Positions 23,869 through 34,984 of a stretch of DNA of 64,000 bases are shown here, piece by piece. The stretch comes from Siphonodentalium dalli (taxonomy: Eukaryota; Mollusca; Scaphopoda; Gadilida; Siphonodentaliidae). The stretch covers positions 68,225,319-68,289,318 of the forward strand of contig CP136069.1 in the NCBI GenBank assembly GCA_032622095.1. Direction: 5' to 3'. A model generated the notes under the pieces. The model had not been told where the DNA came from and did no database searches. It worked only from the letters and a program-made list of their open reading frames with translations. How positions within the stretch are numbered: position 1 is the stretch's first letter; every line of letters starts with the position of its first letter. Position numbers and translations under genes: made by a program.

Positions 23869-24879
23869 TAGTGGAGTCGCTTAACGAAAAATCGTTCACT
23901 TTTGGATAGAAGCATGAAACTTTCAGGGTTGGTTGGGTATGTGGTCCTCATCAACCAGTTAGCTGGTTCCAGGTTTCTGGTGACCCCTTGACCTTCAAAC
24001 TGACCTTGATATTTCGAAAATTTGAGATTATGGAGTATCTATTTTGTATCGAATATAATGGCTATATTAAATGATATATAGACATTGGAGATTGTCGACG
24101 CGATAGCATGGATGTCCGCCTTTGTACTCACATTCAATTTGTCTATGATAATCCAAAATGGCCGCCATAATGGACGCCAGAATAAAAAAAATTACGTTTT
24201 TTCACTAATATCTTTCAAATGGCAGCCAAAATGGCAGCCAAAATATGGAAAAATGTAAATATTGCCCCAGCGAGTAACGCAGCCGCATAACAGTTGTGGT
24301 TGATGAAAAATGACTATTCTGTCTTGTAGATATTAAATTCTACCATTTCTGATGTACCTTGGTTAATTGTTACTATTTTAAACACGGAAATTACCAGAAT
24401 TATTGGATTTTTCTATCACAAACTTGACATCAAAATCGGCAAAAATTAACCTTTTAGGTTAAGACAATTTTTTCAAGTAAAATGGTATCGAGGTGTGTAT
24501 TGTTTTGATCTGTCTTAAATGGGTCACACTTATCTGTTTTTTGACAAAATTACTCAAGATGGTTTGCAAAATGGCAACCAAATTTGGTAAAACAAATTAT
24601 TTTTCATATATATCCTGAATATTATTCTCTGATGTTCAGAACATGTAGCAAATTGTGACTCACTTTGTATTAACCATGTTATTTATGAGGCATGAAAAAT
24701 TAATTATAAACGATGTAGTACGGAATTTTGCCAAAAACTTCTTTTGGGATTCTGACCATGTTTTTTGTACAGAAATGGACAGCACATTGAAGCTGAACTG
24801 AAAGGGGCATTATTATGAGGCTACGACAATAAAATTGTGGCTCATTGGCATTGAATGACTAATGTCAGGAACCCGTTTC

Positions 24880-25250
24880 CCCCCATTGTGCATATAAACC
24901 ACCATCAGGATGTAGAACTCTCTGACATTACCTCTATATCGATTAACATGTCCCTGAGTTATTGTGTAAAGCGATACCCACCCAAATTTACACATGTACA
25001 ACCCACCCATGACCATACACTCGCTCCATATATACATAACACGGTATTAACACCACATACATGACCATGTAGCCACTAGTTTTTTTTACTCACACACTTC
25101 ATCCATGACCGTACAGCCATATTTAGGTATAACCGTACACCACGCACTTGACTATATAGTCACAAGTCACCATGCATGTATACTTCTACGCCACGACCGT
25201 ATAATCACTCTATATATAGCTCTACACCCCATTCATGATCATACAGAATA
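24880..25250. repeat. Degenerate minisatellite core of the inserted element
   Basis: The segment has irregular repeats of CATGACCATAC(A)-type phrases with ACTCGCTCCATATATACATA. Its left part (ACTCTCTGACATTACCTCTA, GAGTTATTGTGTAAAGCGAT) is homologous, in reverse complement, to 60050-60150 in the element at 59112-62884. Confidence 0.75.
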
Positions 25251-25389
25251 ATGTTTGGGAAATATATGAAAAATTAACTTGTTGGGTGCATAAGAAATGT
25301 TAGTATTCAATCTATATAACACATAATAGTCAAACTTTGTCATCAACCACAACTTGTATGTGATTGCATGGCACGCAGCATGGGCAATA

Positions 25390-26510
25390 TTTACCATTTT
25401 TCCCATTTTGGCCGCCATTTTTGCAGCCATTTTGAGCCAAAGTGACAATTTTGGAACCAATGAGTTGGAATATGCATAATAAATGGAAAGTTTCACTAAA
25501 ATTGCACAGTTCTGCCCATTTATTGATGAAATGTGACTAGAATTCACAATGGTGATTTTGGGAAAATGTTATACCGCTTTCTGTAAAATCGAATTTTTGA
25601 GAGATCAGAAGGGTTTTTGACTTCATGAATGGCATATTTCATTGCTCCAATGGTCAGTTAACATGAATAGTACAACATAAAGTGAGAATTCACAACCAGT
25701 ACCAAACAGCATAAACGGATCTTAAAGATATTAGAGAAAACAAATCAAATTTTCTACTTCCAGCTGCCATTTTGGCCGCCATTTTTCAGCCATTTTGAGC
25801 CAAAGTGACAATTTTTGTACTAATGAGTTGGAATATGCATAAAAAATGGAATTCTTCACTAAAATTGCACAGTTATGCCCATTTCTTGATGAAATATGAC
25901 TAGAAATCCCAATGGTGATTTTTGGTAACATTTTATACCGCTTTCTGTAAAATCGAATATTTGAGGGTTCAGAAGCGTTTATGATCCCATGAATGGCATA
26001 TTTCATTGCTCCAATGGTCAGTTAACATGCAAATACAACATAAAGTCACAATTCTCAACCAGTACCAAACAGCATAAACTGATCTTAAAGATATTAGAGA
26101 AAACAAATCAAATTTTCCACTTTCGGCTGCCATTTTGGGCGCCATTTTTGCAGCCATTTTGAACCAGAGTGACAATTTTGGTACTAAAGGGTTGGAATAT
26201 CCATAAGAAATGGAATGCTTCACTAAAATTTAACAATTCTGCCTATTTCTTGATGAAATATGACTAGAAATCCCAATGGTGATTTTTGGTAACATTTTAT
26301 ACCGCTTTCTGTAAAATCGAATTTTTGAGGAATCAGAAGGGTTTCTGACACCATGAATGGCATATTTCATTGCTCCAATGATCAGTTAACATGAAAAATC
26401 CAACATAAAGTCACAATTATCAACCAGTACCAAACAGCATAAACTGATCTTAAAGATACTAGAGAAAAACATCAAAAATTTCCACTTCCAGCTGCCATTT
26501 TGAGGACCAT
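25390..26510. repeat. Tandem repeat, about 363-bp unit, three copies
   Basis: CATGAATGGCATATTTCATT occurs near 25623, 25988 and 26353. Each copy also carries CAGTACCAAACAGCATAAAC, CAAATTTT(C)CACTT, GCTGCCATTTTG and TTTATACCGCTTTCTG. It lies inside the inserted element and has no conserved frame. Confidence 0.9.
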
Positions 26511-26822
26511 CTTGGACGGTGAGTTCCAATTTTACCCTATAATGGTGGCATTTTATCTTATGTTCACAAAAATGTATACATTTGTATACATATGACAAGA
26601 CTGTCTCACTATAATTTGCATCAAACTGATTTAGTGACCCGTCTGAAAAACGGCGGCTATCTTGGGCGCCACCTTGAATTCAACGGGTTCCACTTAACCG
26701 AAAGCTGAAACCAGCTGGATTAAGATCAGGGATATAGTGGATAATATATGTGCGAAGTTTGGTGCTTCTATCCGGAAGTGAACGATTCTTCCATTATTGT
26801 GGGTTAAGCGACTCCACTAGTA

Positions 26823-28975
26823 TCAAGGGTTACTACTGGGACGCAGATAACGATGAGAAATAAAATCAACTCTGTAAGATTCTGTAACGCTTGTATCGCT
26901 CTGCATCAAGGGTTACTACTGGGACGCAGATAATCACTAGAAATAAAAACGATTCTTTAACTGCTGTAACGCAAGGGTTACTAACTTACTACTGGGACGC
27001 AGATAACGATGAGAAATAAAACCGAATCTTTAACTGCTGTAACGCTTGAATCGCTCTGTATCAAGGGTTACTACTGGGACGCAGATAACCACTAGAAATA
27101 AAAACGATTCTATAACTGCTGTAAAGCTTGTATCGCTCTGTATCAAGGGTTACTACTGGGACGCAGATAACCACTAGAAATAAAAACGATTCTTTAACTG
27201 CTGTAACGCTTGTATCGCTCTGTATCAAGGGTTACTACTGGGACGCAGATAACCACTAGAAATAAAAACGATTCTTTTACTGCTGTAACGCTTGTATCGC
27301 TCTGTATCAAGGGTTACTACTGGGACGCAGATAATCACAAGAAATAAAAACGAATCCTTAAAATTCTGTAACGCTTGTATCGCTCTGTATAAAGGGTTAC
27401 TACTGGGACGCAGATAACGATGAGAAATAAAAACGATTCCTTAAACTTCTGTAACGCTTGTATCGCTCTGTATCAAGGGTTACTACTGGGACGCAGATAA
27501 TCACTAGAAATAAAAACGATTCTTAAACTTCTGTAACGCTTGTATCGCTCTGTATCAAGGGTTACTACTGGGACGCAGATAACGACGAGAAATAAAAACG
27601 ATTTTTAACTGCTGTAACGCTTGTATCGCTCTGTATCAAGGGTTACTACTGGGACGCAGATAACGATGAGAAATAAAAACGATTTTTTAACTGCTGTAAC
27701 GCTTGTATCGCTCTGTATCAAGGGTTACTACTGGGACGCAGATAACGATGAGCAATAAAAACGATTTTTTAACTGCTGTAACGCTTGTATCGCTCTGTAT
27801 CAAGGGTTACTACTGGGACGCAGATAACGATGAGAAATAAAAACGATTTTTTAACTGCTGTAACGCTTGTATCGCTATGTATCAAGGGTTACTACTGGGA
27901 CGGAGATAATCACTGGAAATAAAAACGATTTTTTAACTGCTGTAACGCTTGTATCGCTCTGTATCAAGGGTTACTACTGGGACGCAGATAACGATGAGAA
28001 ATAAAAACGATATTTTAACTGATGTAACGCTTGTATCGCTCTGTATCAAGGGTTACTACTGAGACGCAGATAATCACTGAAAATAAAAACGATTTTTTAA
28101 CTGCTGTAACGCTTGTATCACTCTGTATCAAGGGTTACTACTGGGACGCAGATAATCACTAGAAATAAAATCAACTCTGTAAGATTCTGTAACGCTTGTA
28201 TCGCTCTGTATCAAGAGTTACTACTGGGACGCAGATAATCACTAGAAATAAAATCAACTCTGGAAGATTCTGTAACGCTTGTATCGCTCTGTATCAAGGG
28301 TTACTACTGGGACGCAGATAACGATGAGAAATAAAAACGATTTTTTAACTGCTGTAACGCTTGTATCGCTCTGTATCAAGGGTTACTACTGGGACGCAGA
28401 TAACGATGAGAAATGAAAAAACGATTTTTTAACTGCTGTAACGCTTGTATCGCTCTGTATCAAGGGTTACTACTGGGACGCAGATAACGATGAGAAATAA
28501 AAACGATTTTTTAACTGCTGTAACGCTTGTATCGCTCTGTATCAAGGGTTACTACTGGGACGCAGATAACGATGAGACATAAAAACGATTTTTTAACTGC
28601 TGTAACGCTTGTATCGCTCTGTATCAAGGGTTACTACTGGGACGCAGATAACGATGAGAAATAAAAACGATTTTTTAACTGCTGTAACGCTTGTATCGCT
28701 CTGTATCAAGGGTTACTACTGAGACGCAGATAATCACTGGAATTAAGAACGATTTTTTAACAGCTGTAACGCTTGTATCACTCTGTATCAAGGGTTACTA
28801 CTGGGACGCAGATAACGATGATAAATAAAAACGATTTTTTAACTGCTGTAACGCTTGTATCGCTCTGTATCAAGGGTTACTACTGGGACGCAGATAACGA
28901 TGAGAAATAAAAACATATTTGTCATCTTCTGTAACGCTTGTCCCGCTCTGTATCAAGGCTTTCTACATGGGACAA
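26823..28975. repeat. 82-bp satellite array, about 26 copies
   Basis: The unit begins TCAAGGGTTACTACTGGGAC and ends TGTAACGCTTGTATCGCTCTGTA in two pieces of fixed order, total 82 bp. Two main subtypes alternate in the middle: AACGATGAGAAATAAAA and AATCACTAGAAATAAAA. The last copies (after 28900) decay into CCCGCTCTGTATCAAGGCTT and then unrelated sequence. No CRISPR-like spacers: the whole unit is repeated. Confidence 0.96.
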
Positions 28976-29039
28976 AAACATACCCCCTTAACTTTTTGCT
29001 CACGTTTCTTGCCATATATGTACATCCCACTCAAAAACA

Positions 29040-29492
29040 TTACCACAGGAAGAAGGTAGAGAATATTATGTACGGATCATAGCTGGATAATGACACAGGA
29101 CCGGTGTTTTGTTGAGTGCAGGATTTGAATTCTGAAATATGTTGTTCATAAACGAACTTTCCGTCCTTGAGCTCTTTCAAAGAGAAATCATATTCACTAG
29201 CAGCTTGGATATACGCATTATCTTCAATCTGGAATGAGAGCAAACTTTCTGAAATCTCACTCAAAACTGTGATCTTTTCATCTAGAATATTATGGAGACA
29301 TTCCAGTTTGTTCAAGTCCGGCTTTTGTGTGGATTGTGAATTTACTATGGAATCTGCTTCTATAATAAGCTGATTGACATGTCGCATGATGTCGCTGTTC
29401 TTCTCTGTATTTCCAAAGAGTGTGTTGTCTGATATCCATTGTATCACTGCTTGAATGTTCGAGGGACCAAATACGAGGGAAGTATACAACAC
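29040..29492 (-). pseudogene. Retroelement gag-like fragment, 150 codons
   Basis: The minus-strand frame is long for this AT-rich region and has protein-like composition with heptad-like acidic/leucine stretches (LNKLECLHNILDEKITVL, QIEDNAYIQAASEYDFSL). Such helical segments resemble the N-terminal part of BEL/Pao or other retrotransposon gag proteins. No zinc knuckle follows. It could instead be a host exon. The family call is weak. Confidence 0.35.
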
Positions 29493-30001
29493 TGGATGAG
29501 GGTTATTCAGAGAGCTATATATTCCAATATAACTTCATAAGTGACATAAGAGAAGTCTCCAGTTGAACACAATAATCACACTGTTAACATACAATAACTC
29601 ACAATGCACATTATCAGTTGTTAGTGTGAACTGTTCTGATTAACACTGAGCAGAGGTCGACATAATCAGGCCAGACCAATACTATTCCCTGATTCATGCA
29701 ATTAAACAAAATATCTCGACATGATGGCACACACGAAGCACATTTGCATATAGAGCCAAGACAGAAACCTATATGGTGAAAAGATTATTGTGTGAAAAAG
29801 TAGTTTAGCAGTGCTGGCACCTACATGGACATCAAATAAATTAATATTATCATCCTCACAAATGCAATCGTAATCACAAGTAGAACAAGTTAGGACACTG
29901 AAAGCTAAATGGGAGATGTTAATATCGATGATCAGCAATCCGATTTAAAGTGATGCAGAATATGTTTTCTCTGTGAACAGCACAAAAAAACCGATATTTG
30001 A
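29493..30001. other. No convincing gene
   Basis: Short frames only; none with a recognisable domain. Confidence 0.45.
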
Positions 30002-30166
30002 CATCGGAATAATGGAACTGTGACCAGACTGATAGCTGACCCAGGTGCTGGTATACATGCCTTTGATGAACGTGACTTCAAGAACCTGTCTTCACAACAA
30101 ACTCTTAAAAAATCAGACAATAAGATATACCTGTGTGGATCAACACAGCCGACCAGTACGCTCTGA
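30002..30166 (+). pseudogene. Retropepsin-like aspartic protease fragment
   Basis: The frame reads TVTRLIADPGAGIHAFDERD, then FKNLSSQQTL, and KIYLCGSTQPTSTL before TGA. The layout LI-x-D-x-G-A-x-I-x-x-F-D followed by a Y-x-x-G-S strand is that of a Ty3/Gypsy-type protease. Its active-site D-T/S-G is changed to D-P-G, so it would be dead. Stop codons bound it at 29999 and 30164. Confidence 0.5.
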
Positions 30167-31652
30167 ATTGAAATGGGGTGACCGAGAGCTCTCAGACATT
30201 TTTCATATTTTCTCCGGGAAGTGAGGTTCACTCCTATCATAAGAATCAGCAATCAAGCTCATGTTGATAACATGTTTTTAAATGTTAACTCTGTATCAAC
30301 TGACACAGACAATAACAACAGTTCCCTCACACAGGAGAATGAACATTTATTCACTGCAATTGGAATATGAAAGGACTACAAAGTGAAATTACAACTAAAT
30401 GTAGTATGCCAATTCAAATATTTAATAGTTCCACTCTAGATCGCTACTCCAGTTACGCCCATAGAGGTCATACTCCACTAGTTCAAAACCTGGACTATTT
30501 TTTATGTTGTGACAGGGAATTCTATAAGTTTATACACTGCAAAAACAGTGCAGGTAATATATTTCTAAGTTAATATCGGTTCCCTAATAGTTTATTTCAC
30601 TGTAGGTGAAGGTAGCAAGCTCCAATATATTTTATATATGTCTAATGATATGATCTTGTGGGAGTTACCGTTTCCGACTATGGTTTTCTTGTATTTATGA
30701 GGGGGCGGGAACAAGGCATTTATGGTGAATTAACAAATACTGAGACACAGCTCATTTGCTATATTTTTGGGATTGAGTTATTTATGTAGGTGAAGAAAAC
30801 GGCTAGTACCGGTACTCACTTCGGTATGTGATAGTTTTATTCCTATTTTCGGGCAATATATGACGTTCCTGGCCCTGAGTGAAGTTGGTTTGGATGGGTG
30901 CTAGGGACACCAAAATTTATCAAACTATGTTGCATGGTTCTGAAATTTTGCTTTAAATTTATATTAGGCATTTACATGATACGACGAATCTACCGCATGA
31001 TTGGTGTGGTTTGAAGATGCCAAAGTGGCATCCCCTGAGTTAATGAAAACAAAATGGTCAACAGAAAAATTAAATATATATATAATGTTTCGTTACTTTT
31101 TAAAGGTAAACTGTGTGTCAATTTAGAGAATCAACACAACTTGACCAGTGAGCACTCAGGTATTATCAAATCTGGAAGAATATGACAATTCCTACCACAT
31201 CGATTGTACAATTAAAAAAAATATGAAGTATACGCGCATTTGCAAATAAATACTTCTTTTCCCGTGGGACGAATTAATCGCTACAAACAAATGTCAATCA
31301 TTTCAACAAGGTGAGCTACGAACGAAGTTTAGTGATAACCATTTACGTATAAAAAAGTATTAGCTCAATTTAAATTATGACTACCAATGTACGGCGATGC
31401 GCGGAACATGCTGACCACTGGTCTAACATGTGGATTGTTGGGTCTAAAAACTCAAACTGTGATCCTCTGATCGCACCAAATGTCCGCAGCAGACTGAGTG
31501 ATGGGTTCCGTGTCACTTTCACCCGGGCAATGCTGGGTGCATGGCCCTGCTAGTGTCTCATCATTATTTATTTTCCATCTTTTTCCGGTATGAAAGTAGG
31601 GTGGGGCTTTACTAGTGGTTTATTGGCCAAATGTTGGCTTTAAAGTGATGGT
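30167..31652. other. No convincing gene
   Basis: Mixed AT-rich sequence; no recognised domain, repeat or RNA. Confidence 0.45.
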
Positions 31653-31960
31653 TTAATTTAATATGTATACTGGTAGTTTGTTCCATGCTAGGGCGATTGT
31701 GGGGAGAACAGATGATTGTCTAGTGTTCAGTGTTTGCGAAATAAGGATGAGGCTTATCAGGACATATTAAAGTATATCACGTGCGTTCTCCCGATCGAGA
31801 TGGGAGAAGATTTGTGATATATAATGGATAGTCATTGCATATGATTCTACGTATTTCTTGGATATGACGATGTTGTCTGCGTCTATGGTGGTAAACACCA
31901 CCCAACCTCCTGTCACAGTATATTTATTGATACTGATCAATTGAAATCAGTGACAGTCCG
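31653..31960 (-). pseudogene. LINE ORF2 C-terminal fragment, minus strand
   Basis: The minus-strand frame ends SVLPTIALAWNKLPVYILN followed by a stop at 31653-31655. The A-x-x-x-W-N-x-L-P motif is the common C-terminal signature of LINE ORF2. Upstream in shifted frames, an Arg/His-rich stretch (RRQHRHIQEIRR) fits the same region. Several stops and shifts show it is decayed. Confidence 0.55.
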
Positions 31961-32059
31961 TTCTGCATCTTTATGTACTTGATCGAGTTTATCACATAAT
32001 AAGTCTATAGAGCAAACCACACAACTAAATCAGCATAGTCTAAAATAGGAAGAATACAC

Positions 32060-32480
32060 CTGTTATATAGTTATACCCCCAATCTCTGAGAGAAATGGGG
32101 TATACTGGATTGACATCGTCCGTCCGTCCGTCTAGCTGTCAGGGCGTCGAAACAGACGTTTATCCGTCCATCTGGACATGTATATGTATATTGTACCGTC
32201 CGTCCATCAAGGCAGATATCTCAAGCACTGGTTGTCGGATTTGAATGAAATTTTAGATTGATGTTCACTACTATGAGGAAATTCATCGTAGTGTTCAATC
32301 ATTTTAGAGTTCTGGAGTTATTCATCTTTGTTTATCTGGAAATGTTGGGTGTTTTGTCCGTCCGAGTAGATATCTCAAACACTGGTTGTCAGATCTGAAT
32401 GATAATGATGAATAGGATGAAACAGGCTCTGATAATGGTTCCGGTAATTCTGAAGAATAACATGTCTATAAATACATGGT
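32060..32480. repeat. Dispersed repeat with CGTCCGTCC tract and two internal copies
   Basis: ATACCCCCAATCTCTGAGAG is partly complementary to AGAAATGGGGTATACT just after it. CGTCCGTCCGTC follows. AGATATCTCAA(G/A)CACTGGTTGTC occurs at about 32213 and 32368. The general plan is familiar from interspersed repeats of marine invertebrates; the class is unknown. Confidence 0.55.
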
Positions 32481-32512
32481 AATATTACCAAAATACCATA
32501 CGTTACTGTGTC

Positions 32513-33390
32513 TTGGTCAGCATCCCATTGTGGGAAAACTATTCGAAGGAGATTTACTTTAACCTTCTAAATCAGATAGATTATCTGGAACAGATAAGCG
32601 GTACCAGTTCGCGAAGAAGGATCCGAAATAAAATATCAGCAAGGAAAAAAATAAGGATATGGTTACAAAACCAAGAACCATATAGTTTACAAAGACCCAA
32701 TAGGAAACCACATTTGCCACATATTGTAGTTGCTGGTATTGATGATCAGTGGTCTGCAGACTTGATGGATATGGTTAAATTAGCCACATACAATGTGGTT
32801 ACGCCTACATTCTGGTGGTAATTGACGTATTTTCAAATTCCTGTGACTACGGAAACTCAAGGATAAATAAGGTGCAACTGTTGTAGTGGTTTTAAAAAAT
32901 GATATTTGCTCAAGGTAGAAACTGTAGAGCTGTTCAGACTGACATGGGGACTGAATTAAAGTCAAAGTCGTGCAGGATGTAATCAGGACCAATAATCACA
33001 GCAATTCTACGCTTACAATGATGAACAAGTCAGTGTTTCAGAATGTGTGATAAAAATAATCAAATCTACATTTTATCGATACTTCAGATATATGCGATTG
33101 TATGAATATGTAAACAAACTCCAAAACTTCGCCGATGAGTACAACAACACTGTTCGTAGTACCAATGATATGGAACACGTTAGACATAAACAGCGGAAGA
33201 AATGTGTTGTGCTACATATAAATCCAGGAATAAACTGAAGAAAACCTACACAAATGATCAGATTCAGATTCAAAGTAGGTAACCATTTCCGCACACTTCA
33301 CCAAAGGAATGTGTTCACTGGAGATTATGATGACAAATGGACTTGGCGAAATATTCACCATATCAGACATATAGATGACAGAAAACGCCA
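32513..33390 (+). pseudogene. Polinton/Maverick integrase remnant
   Basis: The first frame (32513-32821) contains a basic linker and VVAGIDDQWSADLMDMVKLA, with the D-D-Q-W-x-A-D-L-x-D-M context of the first catalytic Asp. A second piece near 32930 reads QTDMGTELKSKS, the second Asp context. A third (33047-33238) reads YRYFRYMRLYEYVNKLQNFA and DEYNNTVRST, the helix after the catalytic Glu. A fourth near 33258-33357 reads FRFKVGNHFRT, the C-terminal domain. Stops and frame changes separate the pieces, so the gene is dead. No other Polinton gene was recognised nearby. Confidence 0.75.
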
Positions 33391-34150
33391 ATTCATAAAT
33401 TGAAGGACTACAATAACGATGAAAACTACAAATTTATTTTGAATCATAACTGCAGAAAGTTGATACAAACGAGGATGTGTGGAAAATTAAAGCTACTTCC
33501 TAGTGAAAACTACTGGGCGCAGGCAGCGGAGACAGACAGAAAACAGTGCTGTGTAAAATGGTTATACTGGCTGAGAAAAGGTTAATTATAGGGTAAAAGT
33601 TAATAACATTAGTAAATGTTAATGTAAATGTTAATCTAGTTTCTGTTATTTTATTTCTTCAGTAAAATCGATAAAAGATATTCCATGAAATATCATATTG
33701 TACACACCGCTAGTGCACAACTACATACTCATCAGAAATAGTGATGCCCTGTTAACTGTCCATGTACTTAGATGACACCTTGATATTTTGACTTCTCATT
33801 TCGTCGAACTAAGAAAGCACTGTAAATTCATCACTGAAGGTGGCATTTTGGGATCGTATTTATGAGCGCCTTTTGTGCATTTCGGGCGGACTTAGTATAT
33901 CGTTTACTTTCCGTTAATTGCGTCTCTTCCGGCAGTTCTCGGTGGCAGTACAGAACAGTATCTCTTTATTGACATTAAAACTTAGTAAGCCGTTGGTCAG
34001 GAGAGAGTAATGGACAAAAGGCTATTGATAGCGATGACAGCCCCATTTGACCTCTCGGTTTTTGAATCCTCATTTAGGTGTTATTGATAAAACACTGGTG
34101 AATCCTACCTATACGAACGGGGATGACTACTAAACTACCTGACAATTTTA
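33391..34150. other. No convincing gene
   Basis: Short frames only, possibly decayed flanks of the Polinton remnant. Confidence 0.4.
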
Positions 34151-34507
34151 TTGGGAATAAATAAAATGTGTTCCTCAATGACAACCCTATTAAAATTTGT
34201 TCTGCTTCATATCAATGATGATCGATATGTCATTTATCACGAAAACATTATATGTGACCAGGGCATTTGTTTACAGCAGGAGCTAAAATTTTATCGGAGA
34301 TCGCTACCAGATGGGCCCATGGCTTCGGATTCATCTCTCTGTGTGTTGAAAATTATTGAAGTTTTCGCGTCTTTTATACTAAACGCAAATGGTAGCGGAA
34401 CAAGAAGTATTTTCTTGATCATGGATAGTTTATTGCAGAAAATAGAAGTTGAGGTGTATTTATTTTCTGAATCGCTTGGTTGTTACAATTATAGCATAAT
34501 GGTGTAA
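34151..34507 (+). other. 118-codon frame, unknown
   Basis: Open frame MGINKMCSSMTTLLKF... to TAA, not recognised. It lies 160 bp upstream of the lectin gene start on the same strand. A TTTCAG acceptor-like site at 34617-34622 lies between them. Codon usage gives no clear support for it being real. Confidence 0.2.
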
Positions 34508-34656
34508 ACAAATACAAATTAAGTTTGACATAACATACAATTTTGCCTGCTACCCACGCTTGGGGATGGAAGGGAGTGACACCCTTATACATATATACTG
34601 CATTATTATGTGCGTTGTTTCAGGAAATCACTGAGATATAGTCTGATAAACAACAC

Positions 34657-34659
34657 ATG
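34657..34659 (+). promoter_or_regulatory. Upstream out-of-frame ATG before the lectin-like gene start
   Basis: ATG at 34657 begins a frame that overlaps the start codon at 34670 in the +1 frame and runs some 34 codons. If the transcript includes it, it would reduce initiation at the main start. Whether it is in the mRNA is unknown, because an acceptor-like GTTTCAG at 34616-34622 suggests an upstream noncoding exon. Confidence 0.3.
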
Positions 34660-34669
34660 AATCACAGCA

Positions 34670-34984
34670 ATGCAACGCAAGATGTTATCATGGACTTCGT
34701 GTCTTATGACATTCATGTCAGTGCTCATATTCTGGGAATATACGTGTGCCGAAATGTGTGAGCCGCCAACTTTGCTTCAGAAAGCTGTGGATTCATCTCT
34801 GGCCATTCAGCTCGGCGCCAGAAGCGTTAACTTGGCAAGGTGTAGGCGGTTGTGCGCGTACACCAAGGGGTGCGTCAAGGTGGCATACAGTGCAAATAGT
34901 ACGATGTGTTACCTTCTTCGTATCAGTAATGGGGAGGTGCTGGATCACGAACAATCGATGGAATTCGCTAATAAAACTATTCTG
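34670..34984 (+). CDS. Lectin-like gene exon 1: signal peptide and PAN/apple-like module
   Basis: 105 codons from ATG to the donor CTG|GTGAGT (phase 0). A second in-frame ATG at residue 5 has a better context (AAG before ATG) and would still leave a signal peptide. The Cys run ARCRRLCAYTKGCVKVAY with a later C-Y-L-L resembles the core of PAN/apple modules, though the module is shorter than a full PAN domain. Confidence 0.85.

Larger units (their letters stand above)
23869..26819. mobile_element. 2951-bp inverted-repeat element inserted in the 82-bp satellite
   Basis: The ends TAGTGGAGTCGCTTAAC and GTTAAGCGACTCCACTA are exact inverse repeats. Inner matches (ATCGTTCACTT, GGATAGAAGCA, AAACTT) extend the terminal repeat to about 60 bp with one indel. 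The empty site, reconstructed from the satellite unit GCTCTGTATCAAGGG, shows a 3-bp duplication GTA at 23866-23868 and 26820-26822. The interior has inverted blocks with repeated AAAATGGC(C/A)GCC motifs, a short minisatellite core near 24880-25250 and a tandem repeat at 25390-26510. No transposase frame was seen, so it is non-autonomous. The terminal TAGTG is the inverse of the usual CACTA end, and the family is unassigned. Confidence 0.88.

Noticed and set aside
23869-26819. CACTA superfamily assignment
   Set aside because: The ends read TAGTG outward, not CACTA, and no matching transposase is present, so only the 3-bp duplication agrees.
26823-28975. CRISPR-like regular repeat
   Set aside because: The complete 82-bp unit is repeated without unique spacers, and the window is eukaryotic.
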